Part shown: positions 25,652 to 36,000 of the stretch, piece after piece
Layout: every line of letters begins with the position of its first letter
Position numbering within the stretch: the stretch's first letter is position 1
Assembly (NCBI RefSeq): GCF_007570825.1
Contig: NZ_SUNB01000001.1
Span: 1,116,001-1,180,000 of the forward strand
DNA length: 64,000 nt
Source: Pleionea sediminis
GTDB lineage: Bacteria; Pseudomonadota; Gammaproteobacteria; Enterobacterales; Kangiellaceae
Reading direction: 5' to 3'
The notes under the pieces: model-generated
What the model saw: only the letters and a program-made list of their open reading frames with translations
Told to the model about the DNA's origin: nothing
Database searches by the model: none
Program-made: the position numbers and the translations under genes

Positions 25652-25672
25652 ATGTTCGCATTTTACGAACAT
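25652..25672. promoter_or_regulatory. Inverted repeat in ahpC promoter region
   Basis: ATGTTCG and CGAACAT are perfect 7-bp arms separated by seven bases, about 90 bases upstream of the ahpC start. A TATAAT-like and ATAG-containing stretch lies between it and the gene. The repeat may be a repressor or activator site; it is not a clear OxyR match. Confidence 0.4.
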
Positions 25673-25695
25673 AAGTTATATCTTTTAAAAGCTGC

Positions 25696-26724
25696 TTATA
25701 AATCAATGCCTAGCCAGCGTTGTACATTAGAATTCATGATTTTTTGTTTATCGTCAGAGGTTAAGACGCCAGACTTTTCTGCTTCATCAAGAAAAATACC
25801 TGGGTAGCATCCCTCGACAGTATCCATTTCGCCAAGTGGATAAGGATCATCGACGCCCCAAACCATTTGCGATGCCCCACAACGATTGAGCATCAATTCG
25901 AGTGTATGGATGTCGTGGACCAGAGTATCAAAGAAAACATTCGGTTGGCCTTTCGTTTCGTTTGGGTGATGTACACCAGGAAACAGATCGGGTCGCCCTT
26001 CAACCCCTTGAATTACTCGCCCATGGTTAGCAAGTCCTAACATATTACCGTGAGCAAAGCAGGTTCGTACGTTTGGGTACTTACTGGCAAACCCATTAAG
26101 CGTAAACATCAAATAGGTATCAGCGGTTTGTGCCATCATCCAGACAAGATGATTCCGCCAAAACTTATCCTTTAAATTCACCATTTTACCGGCATCATAA
26201 GGGTGAATCTCTAAAGCTAAGTTCATTTCGTTAGCCAGTTGCCAAATGGGTGCTACCGACTCATCAGCAACGGAAACCCATTCTCCCGAATGATTTTGGT
26301 AATGAGTACTCAGGCAGAGCATCTTCATGTTCAACTCTTTAACACAGCGCTTCATTTCCTTAAGCGCTAGATCCAAGTGGGCAGGCTGCACAACAAATCC
26401 CGTTGTAAATTCATTAGGGTGTTGTCGTTGAACTTCTGCATTAAAATCATTCTGAAAACAAAGAATATCGCTTGTTTCGGACTCGGCTAGGCCATTGCAA
26501 TAGAGTTGTGAAAGCGTTAATACCACTTCATGTGCAATGTTATTTTCAGCCATCCATTCTAGTTTTCTTTCAAGAAAAAAACTGGGATCCGTTATTGGAC
26601 GCTTCCAATTGCCTTGATGCATAAACTGACAATCATCATCAATCCAAAAATATTTCTTCTCCCGCATGAAAGCAGGAATCTGGCTGGGTTTTGGCAACAA
26701 GTGCCCGTGACCATTTATGCGCAT
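25696..26724 (-). CDS. Amidohydrolase-2 family metal enzyme, ACMSD-like
   Basis: 342 residues. The N-terminal G-H-G-H-L-L-P gives the H-x-H metal pair. E-I-H-P-Y and C-F-A-H-G-N supply further His ligands, and G-V-D-D-P-Y-P supplies the catalytic Asp. This is the pattern of amidohydrolase-2 decarboxylases such as 2-amino-3-carboxymuconate-6-semialdehyde decarboxylase. No other kynurenine or aromatic-catabolism gene lies nearby, so the substrate is open; a related decarboxylase or hydrolase is equally possible. The gene is alone between terminators and promoters. Confidence 0.75.
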   Translation of the reverse strand: MRINGHGHLLPKPSQIPAFMREKKYFWIDDDCQFMHQGNWKRPITDPSFFLERKLEWMAENNIAHEVVLTLSQLYCNGLAESETSDILCFQNDFNAEVQRQHPNEFTTGFVVQPAHLDLALKEMKRCVKELNMKMLCLSTHYQNHSGEWVSVADESVAPIWQLANEMNLALEIHPYDAGKMVNLKDKFWRNHLVWMMAQTADTYLMFTLNGFASKYPNVRTCFAHGNMLGLANHGRVIQGVEGRPDLFPGVHHPNETKGQPNVFFDTLVHDIHTLELMLNRCGASQMVWGVDDPYPLGEMDTVEGCYPGIFLDEAEKSGVLTSDDKQKIMNSNVQRWLGIDL

Positions 26725-26906
26725 TATTATTTCCGAAAGATTTTATTTTGGCACATTATAAGGACCAATAACCGGTATGTCAGGTCGGATCAATTGTCCC
26801 TTCATTTGAAAACGCCTGTTTAACCACAATAAATTTATTGACTTTTTGTGCAACACATCGCATTCTGCGTTACCTTGAGCTTCTTGGTTTAATTGCCGCT
26901 TATTAT

Positions 26907-26934
26907 AAAAAAGGAGCCAAAAGGCTCCTTTTTT
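26907..26934. terminator. Bidirectional rho-independent terminator
   Basis: AAAAAAGGAGCC and GGCTCCTTTTTT are perfect 12-base arms around AAAA. It lies after the M1 aminopeptidase start-to-stop unit's upstream neighbour and just past the aminopeptidase stop side, separating it from the amidohydrolase gene on the same strand. Confidence 0.9.
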
Positions 26935-26956
26935 ATTCAGATACTAAATAAGTTTC

Positions 26957-29650
26957 TTAGCGCATCGTTTTAACCATATCTGCAATTTGTGGTTTAACTT
27001 GCTCTTTTTGCGCCAAGCATTGGTTTAAATATTCTTTAGCCTTAACAAAATTTCTATCAGCACCAATTAGTTTATCCAGGCGAGGCTTCAAAAAACCATC
27101 TAAGCGCTCTGCTTTTTCCTGCTTACACTCTCCCATAAATAAATAAGGAGCGAAAGCTTGATAGTTTGATGGCAAACCAGTAATTAACTTGTCGAAATTA
27201 TTTTGCAACCAAGGCCACATCACTGCATCCAATTCCTTTTTACCCATTAACCCAAACAAAAAGGAAGGCTTTTCATTATCTCGAACCGCAGGAGATAAAC
27301 TTAATTCTATAAGTTGCTTGGCTATTTCTGGATCTTTAGTTGCAGTCAATGCAGAGATAATACGCCCTCGCAATGTACCATCATTTATGGTGCTGAGTTT
27401 TTCAATCAAAAAATCAACATATGGCTGTCCTAACTCTTGAACAGCGACTCCCATTGCAGTCGAACGAAGAGAAGGAATAATTGCTTCATCATGAAACTGC
27501 TTGTCACCTTTATAACCCACATAATCTTTAGCTTTCTCTGTTAAAGTTTTTCTAACTGCAGCATCCTCAGCGGTATTTGCCATAAAAGAGACTAGGCGAG
27601 TTCGTAGCTGAGTTGCATCTAATGGCTTTGTTTTATCAAACTCAGTATTGTTGTCGAGGCCTAAGTTATTTGCAGCGTCCCTATAAATATCTCCGGCCAT
27701 TTTACGAAATAGAGGTTTATCTTTTTCATCGGCGTATGAAACTAATGTCCCTAATGTTCCCATACCTGACACCATGACTTCCCATGAGTCCGATTGTAAA
27801 GTTGTTGGAATCACATCAACCAATTCTTTTACTTTTAAAGTGCCACTACCAAATGCCGCTGACATACTATCGATAACTGCATTAGCCTCTTCAGCGGATA
27901 CTTTATTTAAATTCGCAATTAAGTCTTTCCAGCCTTCTGAATCAAAATTAAAACGGTAGTAACCCGCTGCAGCAACATTAGGCATGACCCATTCAGCACA
28001 ACCCGACATTTCCAACTTTACTTTTTGATGCGCTTCAGCAATCACTTGACACTGTTGAGAAACCTCACCATCAACTTCATAACTCATACAAACCGGGATA
28101 TTCCATAAAGTCTTTTCTTTAAACTCGGTGCCAACAGGAGCGTACCTTTCTTGAGTAATATTCAAGACTGTACGTTCATCATCACAGGTTTTATCAATAT
28201 CTAATAGAGGAACTCCGGCTTGCTCCACAAAATTTCTAAATGATGCTACAACTTTATCTGCACGTTTTGGCTCCAGCACGCTTGCTATAGTTTCAAAAAA
28301 GTCAATGGCGTCAGCATTTTTCCAAGCATACTTATCCATATACTTTTGTACACCCTTACGAAAGTTCTCTTCACCCATAAAGCTTTCTATCATTGACAAT
28401 ACGCCACCACCTTTCGAGTAAGTTATGCCATCAAAAGCCGTAATAATATCGCCATTGGTTTCTATAGGATTACGTACTTTTCGAGCAGAGGGGATCGAGT
28501 CGGCATTCATTGCGTTTTTAGAACTTCGACTCTGACTGCGGCGCCATTGTTGATCCGGAAAATGGCGATCAAGAGCGGTTGCGGCCATCCAGGTTGCAAA
28601 GGCTTCATTTAACCAAATGTCATTCCACCAAACGGGCGTCACTAAATTACCAAACCATTGATGCGCCAATTCGTGAGCGTGTACCGACATATAGCGACGC
28701 TTTTGTCCTATTGATGCATTTTCGTCGAGTAATAATAACTGTTCTCTGTAAGTAATTGCTCCAGGATTTTCCATGGCGCCAGCAGCGAAATCGGGAACCG
28801 CTAAAATATCTAACTTTCGATAAGGGTACGCGCTTTGAAAATAGTCTTCCAATGAGTAAAGTACAGCTTCTGTATTTTCCAATGCATATTTAAGCTTTTC
28901 TCCTTTTCCCTTTGTCGCAATACCACGCAACGGTATTGTAAAATCCCGAACGTCATTTTTAGGAATCGCAGTCCACTCGACAACGTCAAACTCGCCAACG
29001 GCTATTGCCCAAAGATAAGTTGGCATAGGTTTACTGGTAACAAAAGAAACTTTTTTCCAACCATTATTGAGTGTCTCAGTTTTAACTTCTGGCGTATTTG
29101 CTATTGCCGTTAATTTTTCCGGTACGATTAAATCAAGATCGAACTTAGTTTTAAATCTCGGTTCATCGAAAGAAGGAAATGCATATCGAGCGTAGATGGA
29201 CTCCATTTGAGTGTAGGCATAATGTTGGTCGCCATCTTTTACACGATAAAGTCCCTGTAAATTCTCATTAAAAGGAGCGTTGTATTCAAATGAAACTTCA
29301 TACTCTCCTTTTTTAAGCACTTCCTTTGGAATAATTTTAATAACCCCTTCTACTTTGGTCATTTCAGTCGTCGCAGGTATTTTTTTATTTCCAGACATTA
29401 ACCAAGTTTGATCAACCTTCAGTTCCTGCCCATGCATATAAAAATAAGGAAGGGATTTGTGCGCCACAATGTCGATTGTTGCCAAGCCAGAAAATCGCTC
29501 ATTTTCTGGATCCAGTTTTATTTCGAGATCATAATGCGTTGGCTCTACTGATGTCGGTAACTGTCCGGTTGGAATATCCGTTGCACTAACGGTACTAATC
29601 AAAGTAACGCTACTTATAGCGAGGCCCAATAATTGAAAGAGCTGTCTCAT
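26957..29650 (-). CDS. Secreted M1-family aminopeptidase
   Basis: 897 residues with a signal peptide (to about 23, ending V-S-A). The M1 exopeptidase motif G-A-M-E-N sits near residue 298. The zinc site H-E-L-A-H, with Glu 18 residues after it in W-L-N-E-A-F, sits near 334. A C-terminal ERAP-like helical domain follows. The enzyme removes N-terminal residues from peptides in the periplasm or outside the cell, and in marine bacteria such enzymes feed on protein. The gene is transcribed alone toward a strong terminator, with a 300-base upstream region. Confidence 0.93.
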   Translation of the reverse strand: MRQLFQLLGLAISSVTLISTVSATDIPTGQLPTSVEPTHYDLEIKLDPENERFSGLATIDIVAHKSLPYFYMHGQELKVDQTWLMSGNKKIPATTEMTKVEGVIKIIPKEVLKKGEYEVSFEYNAPFNENLQGLYRVKDGDQHYAYTQMESIYARYAFPSFDEPRFKTKFDLDLIVPEKLTAIANTPEVKTETLNNGWKKVSFVTSKPMPTYLWAIAVGEFDVVEWTAIPKNDVRDFTIPLRGIATKGKGEKLKYALENTEAVLYSLEDYFQSAYPYRKLDILAVPDFAAGAMENPGAITYREQLLLLDENASIGQKRRYMSVHAHELAHQWFGNLVTPVWWNDIWLNEAFATWMAATALDRHFPDQQWRRSQSRSSKNAMNADSIPSARKVRNPIETNGDIITAFDGITYSKGGGVLSMIESFMGEENFRKGVQKYMDKYAWKNADAIDFFETIASVLEPKRADKVVASFRNFVEQAGVPLLDIDKTCDDERTVLNITQERYAPVGTEFKEKTLWNIPVCMSYEVDGEVSQQCQVIAEAHQKVKLEMSGCAEWVMPNVAAAGYYRFNFDSEGWKDLIANLNKVSAEEANAVIDSMSAAFGSGTLKVKELVDVIPTTLQSDSWEVMVSGMGTLGTLVSYADEKDKPLFRKMAGDIYRDAANNLGLDNNTEFDKTKPLDATQLRTRLVSFMANTAEDAAVRKTLTEKAKDYVGYKGDKQFHDEAIIPSLRSTAMGVAVQELGQPYVDFLIEKLSTINDGTLRGRIISALTATKDPEIAKQLIELSLSPAVRDNEKPSFLFGLMGKKELDAVMWPWLQNNFDKLITGLPSNYQAFAPYLFMGECKQEKAERLDGFLKPRLDKLIGADRNFVKAKEYLNQCLAQKEQVKPQIADMVKTMR

Positions 29651-29950
29651 AATGGTTCCTGTTTTTTTAGTTAGAAGTAATTTTGGTGTATCCCAAGATA
29701 TTACCCGCTAGTACTAAAAAATCATGTTTCTTTACAGAAGAAAATGTATCAAGACATTAAAGAGTTGATTTCCGAACAGCTTTATTTACAAATAACTAGC
29801 TCGAAGGGAGATTTTCTTATCAAACTAACTTGAATTAGCCGCACATCTTGCAGAAATCTCCCTTCAATCAACATTACTATTGGAAGGAGTCGACAAAGAT
29901 AACATCACCAAAAAGTATCCGTTGACCCAATCCGTTTAAACTTTAATAAA
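29651..29950. other. Intergenic region, 300 bases, with long inverted repeat
   Basis: No gene. Contains a perfect 12-bp inverted repeat, GAAGGGAGATTT (29803-29814) and AAATCTCCCTTC (29854-29865), with a 39-base loop. It may form the 3' end of the sigma-factor transcript. The promoter of the aminopeptidase must lie here as well. Confidence 0.5.
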
Positions 29951-31087
29951 TTACAACGATAAACGACCGCTTGATAATAGTCCGACAATCAAACCGCCAA
30001 ATCCCATTATTCCTCCGAGCAAACTACCCCAGCGACCACAAAACCACTCAAAGCGCCGGCGCTTTTGCTCTTTGATTGTTAACTCACGTTTTCCGTACTT
30101 TTTCTTGTCATAATAAAGATTATTTCTCCATATAAGTCCGATAAGACCAATGAAAAATAACAAGTAAGAAATCATTGGGCCTACCCAGCCTGTCGTAAAT
30201 TGATAACTTGAAGAAAACAACGCGCCAAACAAAACTATCCACACAATTAATCCATTACGATTGCGAATCAATTGCTCTTTTATTTCTGCATCATTAACAC
30301 TATCAATTTGATTCTTTGCTCCCCACCAAGCACCCAATATACCACCGGCTATTCCAATAAAAGCGCCTCCTAAAAATGCAATGACTTTGCTGGCCAGAGT
30401 CGTTTTCCCACTTGCCATTGATGTAGCGATGGTTGCCGCCGCAACAGGACTTGTTCCAGTTAACGCACTAGCAACAACGCCAACAAAACCAATCGTTGGC
30501 GCTGTTGATAAGATCATGCGTCCATATTTTTCTAGCAGTTGAGACTTTAGCACCTCACGTACTCTAGATAACCGTTTTCTTACTAAACTTTCCTGGATTT
30601 CGAGTAATTCAGCAACCTGACGCGTTGATTGTTCTTCTCGATAATAAAGTAGAACTATTTCGCGACTTTCTTCCGGTAACTCATCAAGTACTTGCTTTAA
30701 AATTACAGTTTGATTTTGGCGATGCATTGCTTCATCAGGTAAGTCATCGCTTAAACAAAAAGATTCTATCAGCAGTTCGGCTTCGTCACTGTTTATTCGA
30801 TCAGCAACTTTATTATCTCTAAGATAATTAAAAGCTTTATAACGAGTTGTTTGTCGCAACCAAGGTAAAAAGCTCGCGTTATTTTTAAGTGAAGTCAGCC
30901 CTTTCCATGCTGCAATATAAACCTGCTGAGCAACGTCTTCGCTCGCATCAATATCTTTGACAATTGCTAAAGCAATACTGGACACCGTATTTTTTGTGGA
31001 CTCAATAAGTCGAGTAAATGCTTTTTGGTCTCCCTGTTGTGCTAGAGATACATCAATTTCAAAGGCCGACACATTTGAATAATTCAT
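29951..31087 (-). CDS. ECF-type sigma factor with C-terminal membrane domain
   Basis: The start is ATG 31087, overlapping the hydrolase stop as ATGA (31084-31087). The 378-residue protein has sigma region 2 (A-S-E-D-V-A-Q-Q-V-Y-I-A-A-W-K, about 45-60) and region 4 (L-P-E-E-S-R-E-I-V-L-L-Y-Y-R, then an HTH, about 135-175). About 180 residues with five or so transmembrane helices and charged cytoplasmic loops follow. Most ECF factors end after region 4. The fused membrane part could hold the factor inactive at the membrane, acting as its own anti-sigma, or sense an envelope signal. The coupled alpha/beta hydrolase gene may share the response. Confidence 0.85.
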   Translation of the reverse strand: MNYSNVSAFEIDVSLAQQGDQKAFTRLIESTKNTVSSIALAIVKDIDASEDVAQQVYIAAWKGLTSLKNNASFLPWLRQTTRYKAFNYLRDNKVADRINSDEAELLIESFCLSDDLPDEAMHRQNQTVILKQVLDELPEESREIVLLYYREEQSTRQVAELLEIQESLVRKRLSRVREVLKSQLLEKYGRMILSTAPTIGFVGVVASALTGTSPVAAATIATSMASGKTTLASKVIAFLGGAFIGIAGGILGAWWGAKNQIDSVNDAEIKEQLIRNRNGLIVWIVLFGALFSSSYQFTTGWVGPMISYLLFFIGLIGLIWRNNLYYDKKKYGKRELTIKEQKRRRFEWFCGRWGSLLGGIMGFGGLIVGLLSSGRLSL

Positions 31088-31989
31088 TTGGGTGTACCTA
31101 GAAAACTTAATATCTCTGCAATTAACCAATCAGGATCATCATACATAATAAAATGCCGAGAATGACGATTCATCTTTACAGTGGCATTTGGAACAGACTC
31201 CAACTGAGCTTTATAAAGTTCTTCAGCTTGTTGATGTTGAAACTCGCCTGAAAATCCTCCCGACGCCCCCAGTAGAAGCATAGGAACGTTCGAACCTTCA
31301 ATCGTTCCTCGTAAATCGGTTGTCATAATCGTATACATGGCAGAGCCAATCGTCGAAGGATCGGATAGCGAGGCCAGCTCTAGAACAGTTTTCTTTCCCT
31401 CTTCAGATGCCGCTTGAATATTAAGTCCCATTTCCGTCTGTGCACGAACTTGCAGTGGCGTCATGTTTTGGTACATCATGCGAAACTGCTGTGCCTGTGG
31501 CATTAAAGATTCTGCAGTTGTCATGTTCGAACGAGTGAAAGCAGGCCCAATAAATGGTAATCCATCGACAGAAATGACTGCACCGATATTTTCAGGGTAA
31601 ATACTTGCTAACCAAAAACCGATCATTCCACCGAGGCTATGACCAATCACGGTCGGTGAGCTCAATTGATTTTTTTGTATATACCCATGTAATTCATTTC
31701 TTACTTTTTCTAATGAAAAGTTTTCAATCGGTGGAGTTCGGCCAAAACCTGCAATATTGATTAAGTGAAGTTCATATTTTTGCGCAAGAGAGTCGACTAT
31801 AGGCTTCCACACACGGTCGTCTGACATTAAACCAGGTATTAAGATGATAGGAGTTCCAGATCCAACCTTATTTACTTGAAAAGATTTTGCAGCATTAGAC
31901 TGTTGAGTCGTCATTATTATGATTAAAACTATTAAAACGGGAAGTGGTAAAGATGATTTACACACAAATCGACGAAGGTTAGCAAACAT
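31084..31989 (-). CDS. Alpha/beta hydrolase, exported or membrane-anchored
   Basis: I choose ATG 31989: the ATG at 32001 overlaps the GGAG that serves as ribosome site for the later one. The 301-residue protein has an N-terminal hydrophobic segment (about 10-35), then the fold's L-I-P-G-L-M oxyanion strand. The nucleophile elbow is G-H-S-L-G-G (about 120). R-H-S-R-H-F-I-M near the end supplies the likely catalytic His. Substrate unknown; esterase or lipase activity is likely. The ATGA overlap with the membrane-tethered sigma factor indicates that both products are made together. Confidence 0.85.
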   Translation of the reverse strand: MFANLRRFVCKSSLPLPVLIVLIIIMTTQQSNAAKSFQVNKVGSGTPIILIPGLMSDDRVWKPIVDSLAQKYELHLINIAGFGRTPPIENFSLEKVRNELHGYIQKNQLSSPTVIGHSLGGMIGFWLASIYPENIGAVISVDGLPFIGPAFTRSNMTTAESLMPQAQQFRMMYQNMTPLQVRAQTEMGLNIQAASEEGKKTVLELASLSDPSTIGSAMYTIMTTDLRGTIEGSNVPMLLLGASGGFSGEFQHQQAEELYKAQLESVPNATVKMNRHSRHFIMYDDPDWLIAEILSFLGTPK

Positions 31990-32062
31990 TTTTTTCTCCA
32001 TTAATTGACTGAATTTATAACTGAGTCACCATGAAGTCGGTAAGTGTGACAATCTTTTTTGT

Positions 32063-32647
32063 TTATCGGCAATATTTTCCCTGAATATCCTCCTCTCTCA
32101 CCTTGCAGTTTTTAACCGAAAGAAGGTTCATTTGCGCCCGATAGTCTCGGCATAACTGGCTGGTATCTATCTTATTTTCTCTTTGAGTATAATTAATGAC
32201 CTCTCTTTCAATCTCAAATAGTTGATTAATTAACCATCGACATTGAGTGGTTACTTCACGTTGAACCAACCTCTCTCGTAAAGTATCGCGATAACTCTTG
32301 ATCACTTTTATTTTAGGCTGCTCTGTTAGCTCAAATGAGTCCTGCTTTGAAGATTTTTCTTCAACAGCTTGAGATGAAAGCCGCTCAATATCCTCATTTG
32401 TGACCAAGTCAGGACTACCAAGAAAGGTCGAATAAACCCTGCCATCAGCGGGTGGTTCGCGACTGATGCGTAAATTACCTCGACCATCTTGCCATTGATA
32501 ATAGGTCCGCAAATCAGAGTCTCCTTTGCCAAAGAATTCGGCAACAGGTTGAGGGAGCCAATTGTTTTTCACAGTGGCATACATGCCTACAGCAACAATG
32601 GCAATGACCATAATCACCTTTAAAACGACGGACAGACCTTTTATCAT
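32063..32647 (-). CDS. Single-pass membrane protein with DUF4124-like segment
   Basis: About 194 residues. The start is ATG 32647, five bases after GAGGAG; a GTG at 32653 is the alternative. One transmembrane helix (about 8-25) is followed by Y-Y-Q-W-Q-D-G-R-G-N-L-R-I-S. This resembles the small DUF4124 domain found in many gammaproteobacterial envelope proteins. A charged helical region and three or four cysteines near the end follow. Function unknown. It is divergent from the 91-residue gene at 32721. Confidence 0.6.
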   Translation of the reverse strand: MIKGLSVVLKVIMVIAIVAVGMYATVKNNWLPQPVAEFFGKGDSDLRTYYQWQDGRGNLRISREPPADGRVYSTFLGSPDLVTNEDIERLSSQAVEEKSSKQDSFELTEQPKIKVIKSYRDTLRERLVQREVTTQCRWLINQLFEIEREVINYTQRENKIDTSQLCRDYRAQMNLLSVKNCKVREEDIQGKYCR

Positions 32648-32720
32648 TATCACTCCTCGTCCATATCAGGCTGAAACCAGCCTGCTATAACTCAAACTAA
32701 GTAGCTTTAATCTCTATATT

Positions 32721-32996
32721 ATGAAAAATGACGTCGATAAACTGTTAAAAAATCATCAAAACTTAATTCAATCAGACTTTAAAAAAGTAGCCTCTCACGT
32801 TCAACGCGAAGAAGGAGAGTGGTTTATAAATACAATCATGCTTGAAGGCTACGATGTACCTTTTAAGTATAAACGCCAGAAGAAGTATAGAGATTTGAAA
32901 GGACAACGTGTGAATTTGACCTACTACCCCGATAAAGAGCAAGTCGCTGGGTTTGATATGGAAATCATGAGAGTAGTGAGAATTAAGGTTTCCTAA
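32721..32996 (+). CDS. Small conserved-looking cytoplasmic protein, unknown
   Basis: 91 residues, basic and without signal or membrane segment. The second half (Y-K-R-Q-K-K-Y-R-D-L-K-G-Q-R-V-N-L-T-Y-Y-P) looks like a small beta-barrel fold. I do not recognise a named family. A terminator follows at 33035, and it is convergent with the RTX gene. Confidence 0.6.
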   Translation: MKNDVDKLLKNHQNLIQSDFKKVASHVQREEGEWFINTIMLEGYDVPFKYKRQKKYRDLKGQRVNLTYYPDKEQVAGFDMEIMRVVRIKVS

Positions 32997-33034
32997 TGTT
33001 AAGATGAAGGAATACGCTCATCTCATTAAAAAAT

Positions 33035-33070
33035 AGCCCAATAGTAAAAATAAATTCTCGCTATTGGGCT
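33035..33070. terminator. Terminator between the small + gene and the RTX gene
   Basis: AGCCCAATAG (33035-33044) and CTATTGGGCT (33061-33070) make a perfect 10-bp stem with T-rich DNA on one side and A-rich DNA on the other. It probably serves both convergent genes. Confidence 0.8.
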
Positions 33071-33082
33071 TTCTTAGCTTGC

Positions 33083-36000
33083 TTAAAGTACGGAGAACCA
33101 ATCTAAGTCATTAGAAACATTATCATTTTTCTGCATGCTTAACTCATCCCCTTGCTTAGAAGAAACCAACGCACGCTCATGAATAATATTAATGATAGTT
33201 TCATCGATCGATGACAAAGCCATCTCAGTCTGATCTAGTTCAGGCTCAGAAATCAATTCTACATTCATAGCTAGAGTATCTATTGAATGATTCATTTCAA
33301 TAGAACCCAGCTTAGAAGAACTAACCATAGTCTCAATCCTTGAAGCAGATATTCCCGAACCGCCTGAAGGTTGAATGTAATCAATACGATATTCGTTACC
33401 TAGATACCAGTTTTTCACAGTTACTTTATCGTCAGAATTAGAAATGGTTATAACCATATCGTTCCCCGAACGACTAAAGTTGAGTCGATCGGAAGTTATG
33501 TCACCAGTAAACAATAACCAGTCCGTTCCGTCCTCTCCTACGGAGTTATCGATTATGTCTTGACCAGCTCCAGGCCTGAAAACATAGCGATCATCTCCTG
33601 CTCCACCAACTAGTAAGTCATTACCTACATCACCACCGAGTTGATCGTCTCCCGCACCGCCGAATTGAGTATCGTTGCCAGCACCACCATCTAAATAATC
33701 ATTACCAGCTCCGGCGTGTAAGAAATCATCTCCACCCAAACCAAACAACTGGTCATCTCCACCTAATCCATCGAGAAAATCATCACTGTGACTTCGATAA
33801 AGCTGCTCCGGATTTTCAGTACCTTCAACATAATTCGTAAATTCCGAAGAGTCAGGAATCGACCAAGTTGTTTCGTTCGTATCTTCAGTAGTTTCAGAAT
33901 CAGAGTCTTCAGATGTATTATCTTCCACTGGAGTATCCTCTTCTTCAGTGGAGTCATCAGACTCTGTGAGTCTATTTTCAATTTCTGAAGCAGGAATTCC
34001 AGTTCCTCCCGAAGGTTGAATATAATCGATTCGATAAGCATCGCCTAAAAACCAATCTTCAACGGTAATTTGATCTTCCGAACCTTGAACTTGAATAATC
34101 AAGTTGTCGCCATCTCGAACAAATATCAGACGGTCTTCTGTAATATCACCAGAACAAATCAGCCAGTCCGTACCATCTTCACCGATTCCGTTACGTATGA
34201 TGTCGTGACCTGTTCCTGGTTTGAAAACGTACATATCATCGCCGCTACCGCCGATCAAAATGTCATCTCCCGCATCACCACCAAGCTGGTCATTTCCTTC
34301 ACCACCTATCAAGATATCGCTTCCTTGGCCACCATCCAGGTAATCATCACCTTCTCCACCATCGAGGTAATCGTCGCCACCTAGTCCAAACAACTGATCA
34401 TTACCGCCAAGTCCCTCGATATAATCAGAGTCATTTGAGCGATAGAGTTGTTCTGCAACATCAGAACCAACAATATGATGCGTGTAGCTTGAAGGATCTT
34501 GTGTTCCAGTGCCTTGGTTAGCATCGTCGCCAGTACTTGAGTCATCTCCTTGATTTGAATCACCGTTAGAAACGTCACCAGAACCAGTATTTCCAGAATC
34601 TACATTTCCGGAATCACCAGAATCACTGCCTGTACCATCTGTAACAGTTGTCTCTTCATCTGAATCATTATCCGCTTCCGTTTGTGGTACTGTCACCTCA
34701 ATCGCTATCGAAGCAGACTCTTCCGATCGAAGCTCTCCATCAGTAACAAAATAATTTATTACTGCTTGTCCAACAAATCCGCTATTAGGAGTGAATCGGA
34801 TAACAGCATTAACTGCATCTAGTTCAACACTTCCATTTTCACTTGATAAATCGCTTCCGATAGAGAGCTCATCGCTATTCATATCAAAGTCATTTGAAAG
34901 AATATCAGAAACAGCTAGTTCAAGAACTTTACCAGAAGCTACCGAATAACCAGTATCATCATTCGCTTTCGGTGCAAAGTTATGCTGGCTTAAAAAACCA
35001 TCTATTAACTGCTCGTTGAAAATTGCTCCAATTTCATTTTGAACTGATACTTCGTACTTAATTGAGACATTGTCATCCTCAATTTTTAACATATTATCCA
35101 ATGTGATTGTTTCACCAGAATTTCCATATTCAATATTCAGGTCTCGATTAAAGTTAGAAACCATAATATCATCGCTATTATCACCTAATGAATATTTCAG
35201 TGAGTCTAATGGAATTCCTTTTGGCAAATTAATAAACAGATTGTCCAGTCCCCGAGAAGCACGACTTACGCTATCATTCCCTGCATTTTCTTCCAAATAC
35301 AAATAGGTAGTACCTGAGGCTGAAATCCTATCATTCCCTTCACCAGGATAAAGTCGGTTTACGCCGCCTTTTCCATCGATGCGGTCATCACCCGCTCCAG
35401 CTCTAACGAGATCATCGCCATAACCTGTTGATATTGAATCATTTTGATCAGAACCATAGACCACACTATTGCCGTCAGGTGTTTTAACTCGATTTTCAAA
35501 TTCGCTTATATTACTGTCGCCCATGTAACCATGTTCATAATTGAACACACTAAATATTCGAGTATCGACTGGTTGTTGTTTCTTTAAGTCAAACCAACCA
35601 CCTGTTATTTCAATTTCCTTTAAAGCAACGGGTTGATTTTCACCAATTTTAAGCGAAATGTTTTCTCTAATATCTTTCGATTGAACATAACGACCAAACA
35701 TGTATTCGACAATGACATAGTTTTCATCACCAGTAGAAATTACCATGTGATCGCCATATCGATAATATTCGATATCTGCAGGATCTATCGTTTCATCAAA
35801 ATAAATGACATCTTGACCTTCTTCTAGCCGGTATTTGATAAGATCCATTCCATGACCTTTCGAGAATTGAATCAGATTGTTTCCACCATTTGGCTCGATA
35901 CGATCATTACCCTCTCCACCAATCAAAGTGTCATTACCTAACCCAGCAAAAAGCCGGTCTTCTCCAGGTCCACCTTCTAATAAATCTGAACCTAAACTTC

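Noticed and set aside
25620-25660. ATAG-containing stretch upstream of ahpC as an OxyR site
   Set aside because: The ATAG/CTAT quarter-sites are not at the OxyR spacing, so only the plain inverted repeat is reported.
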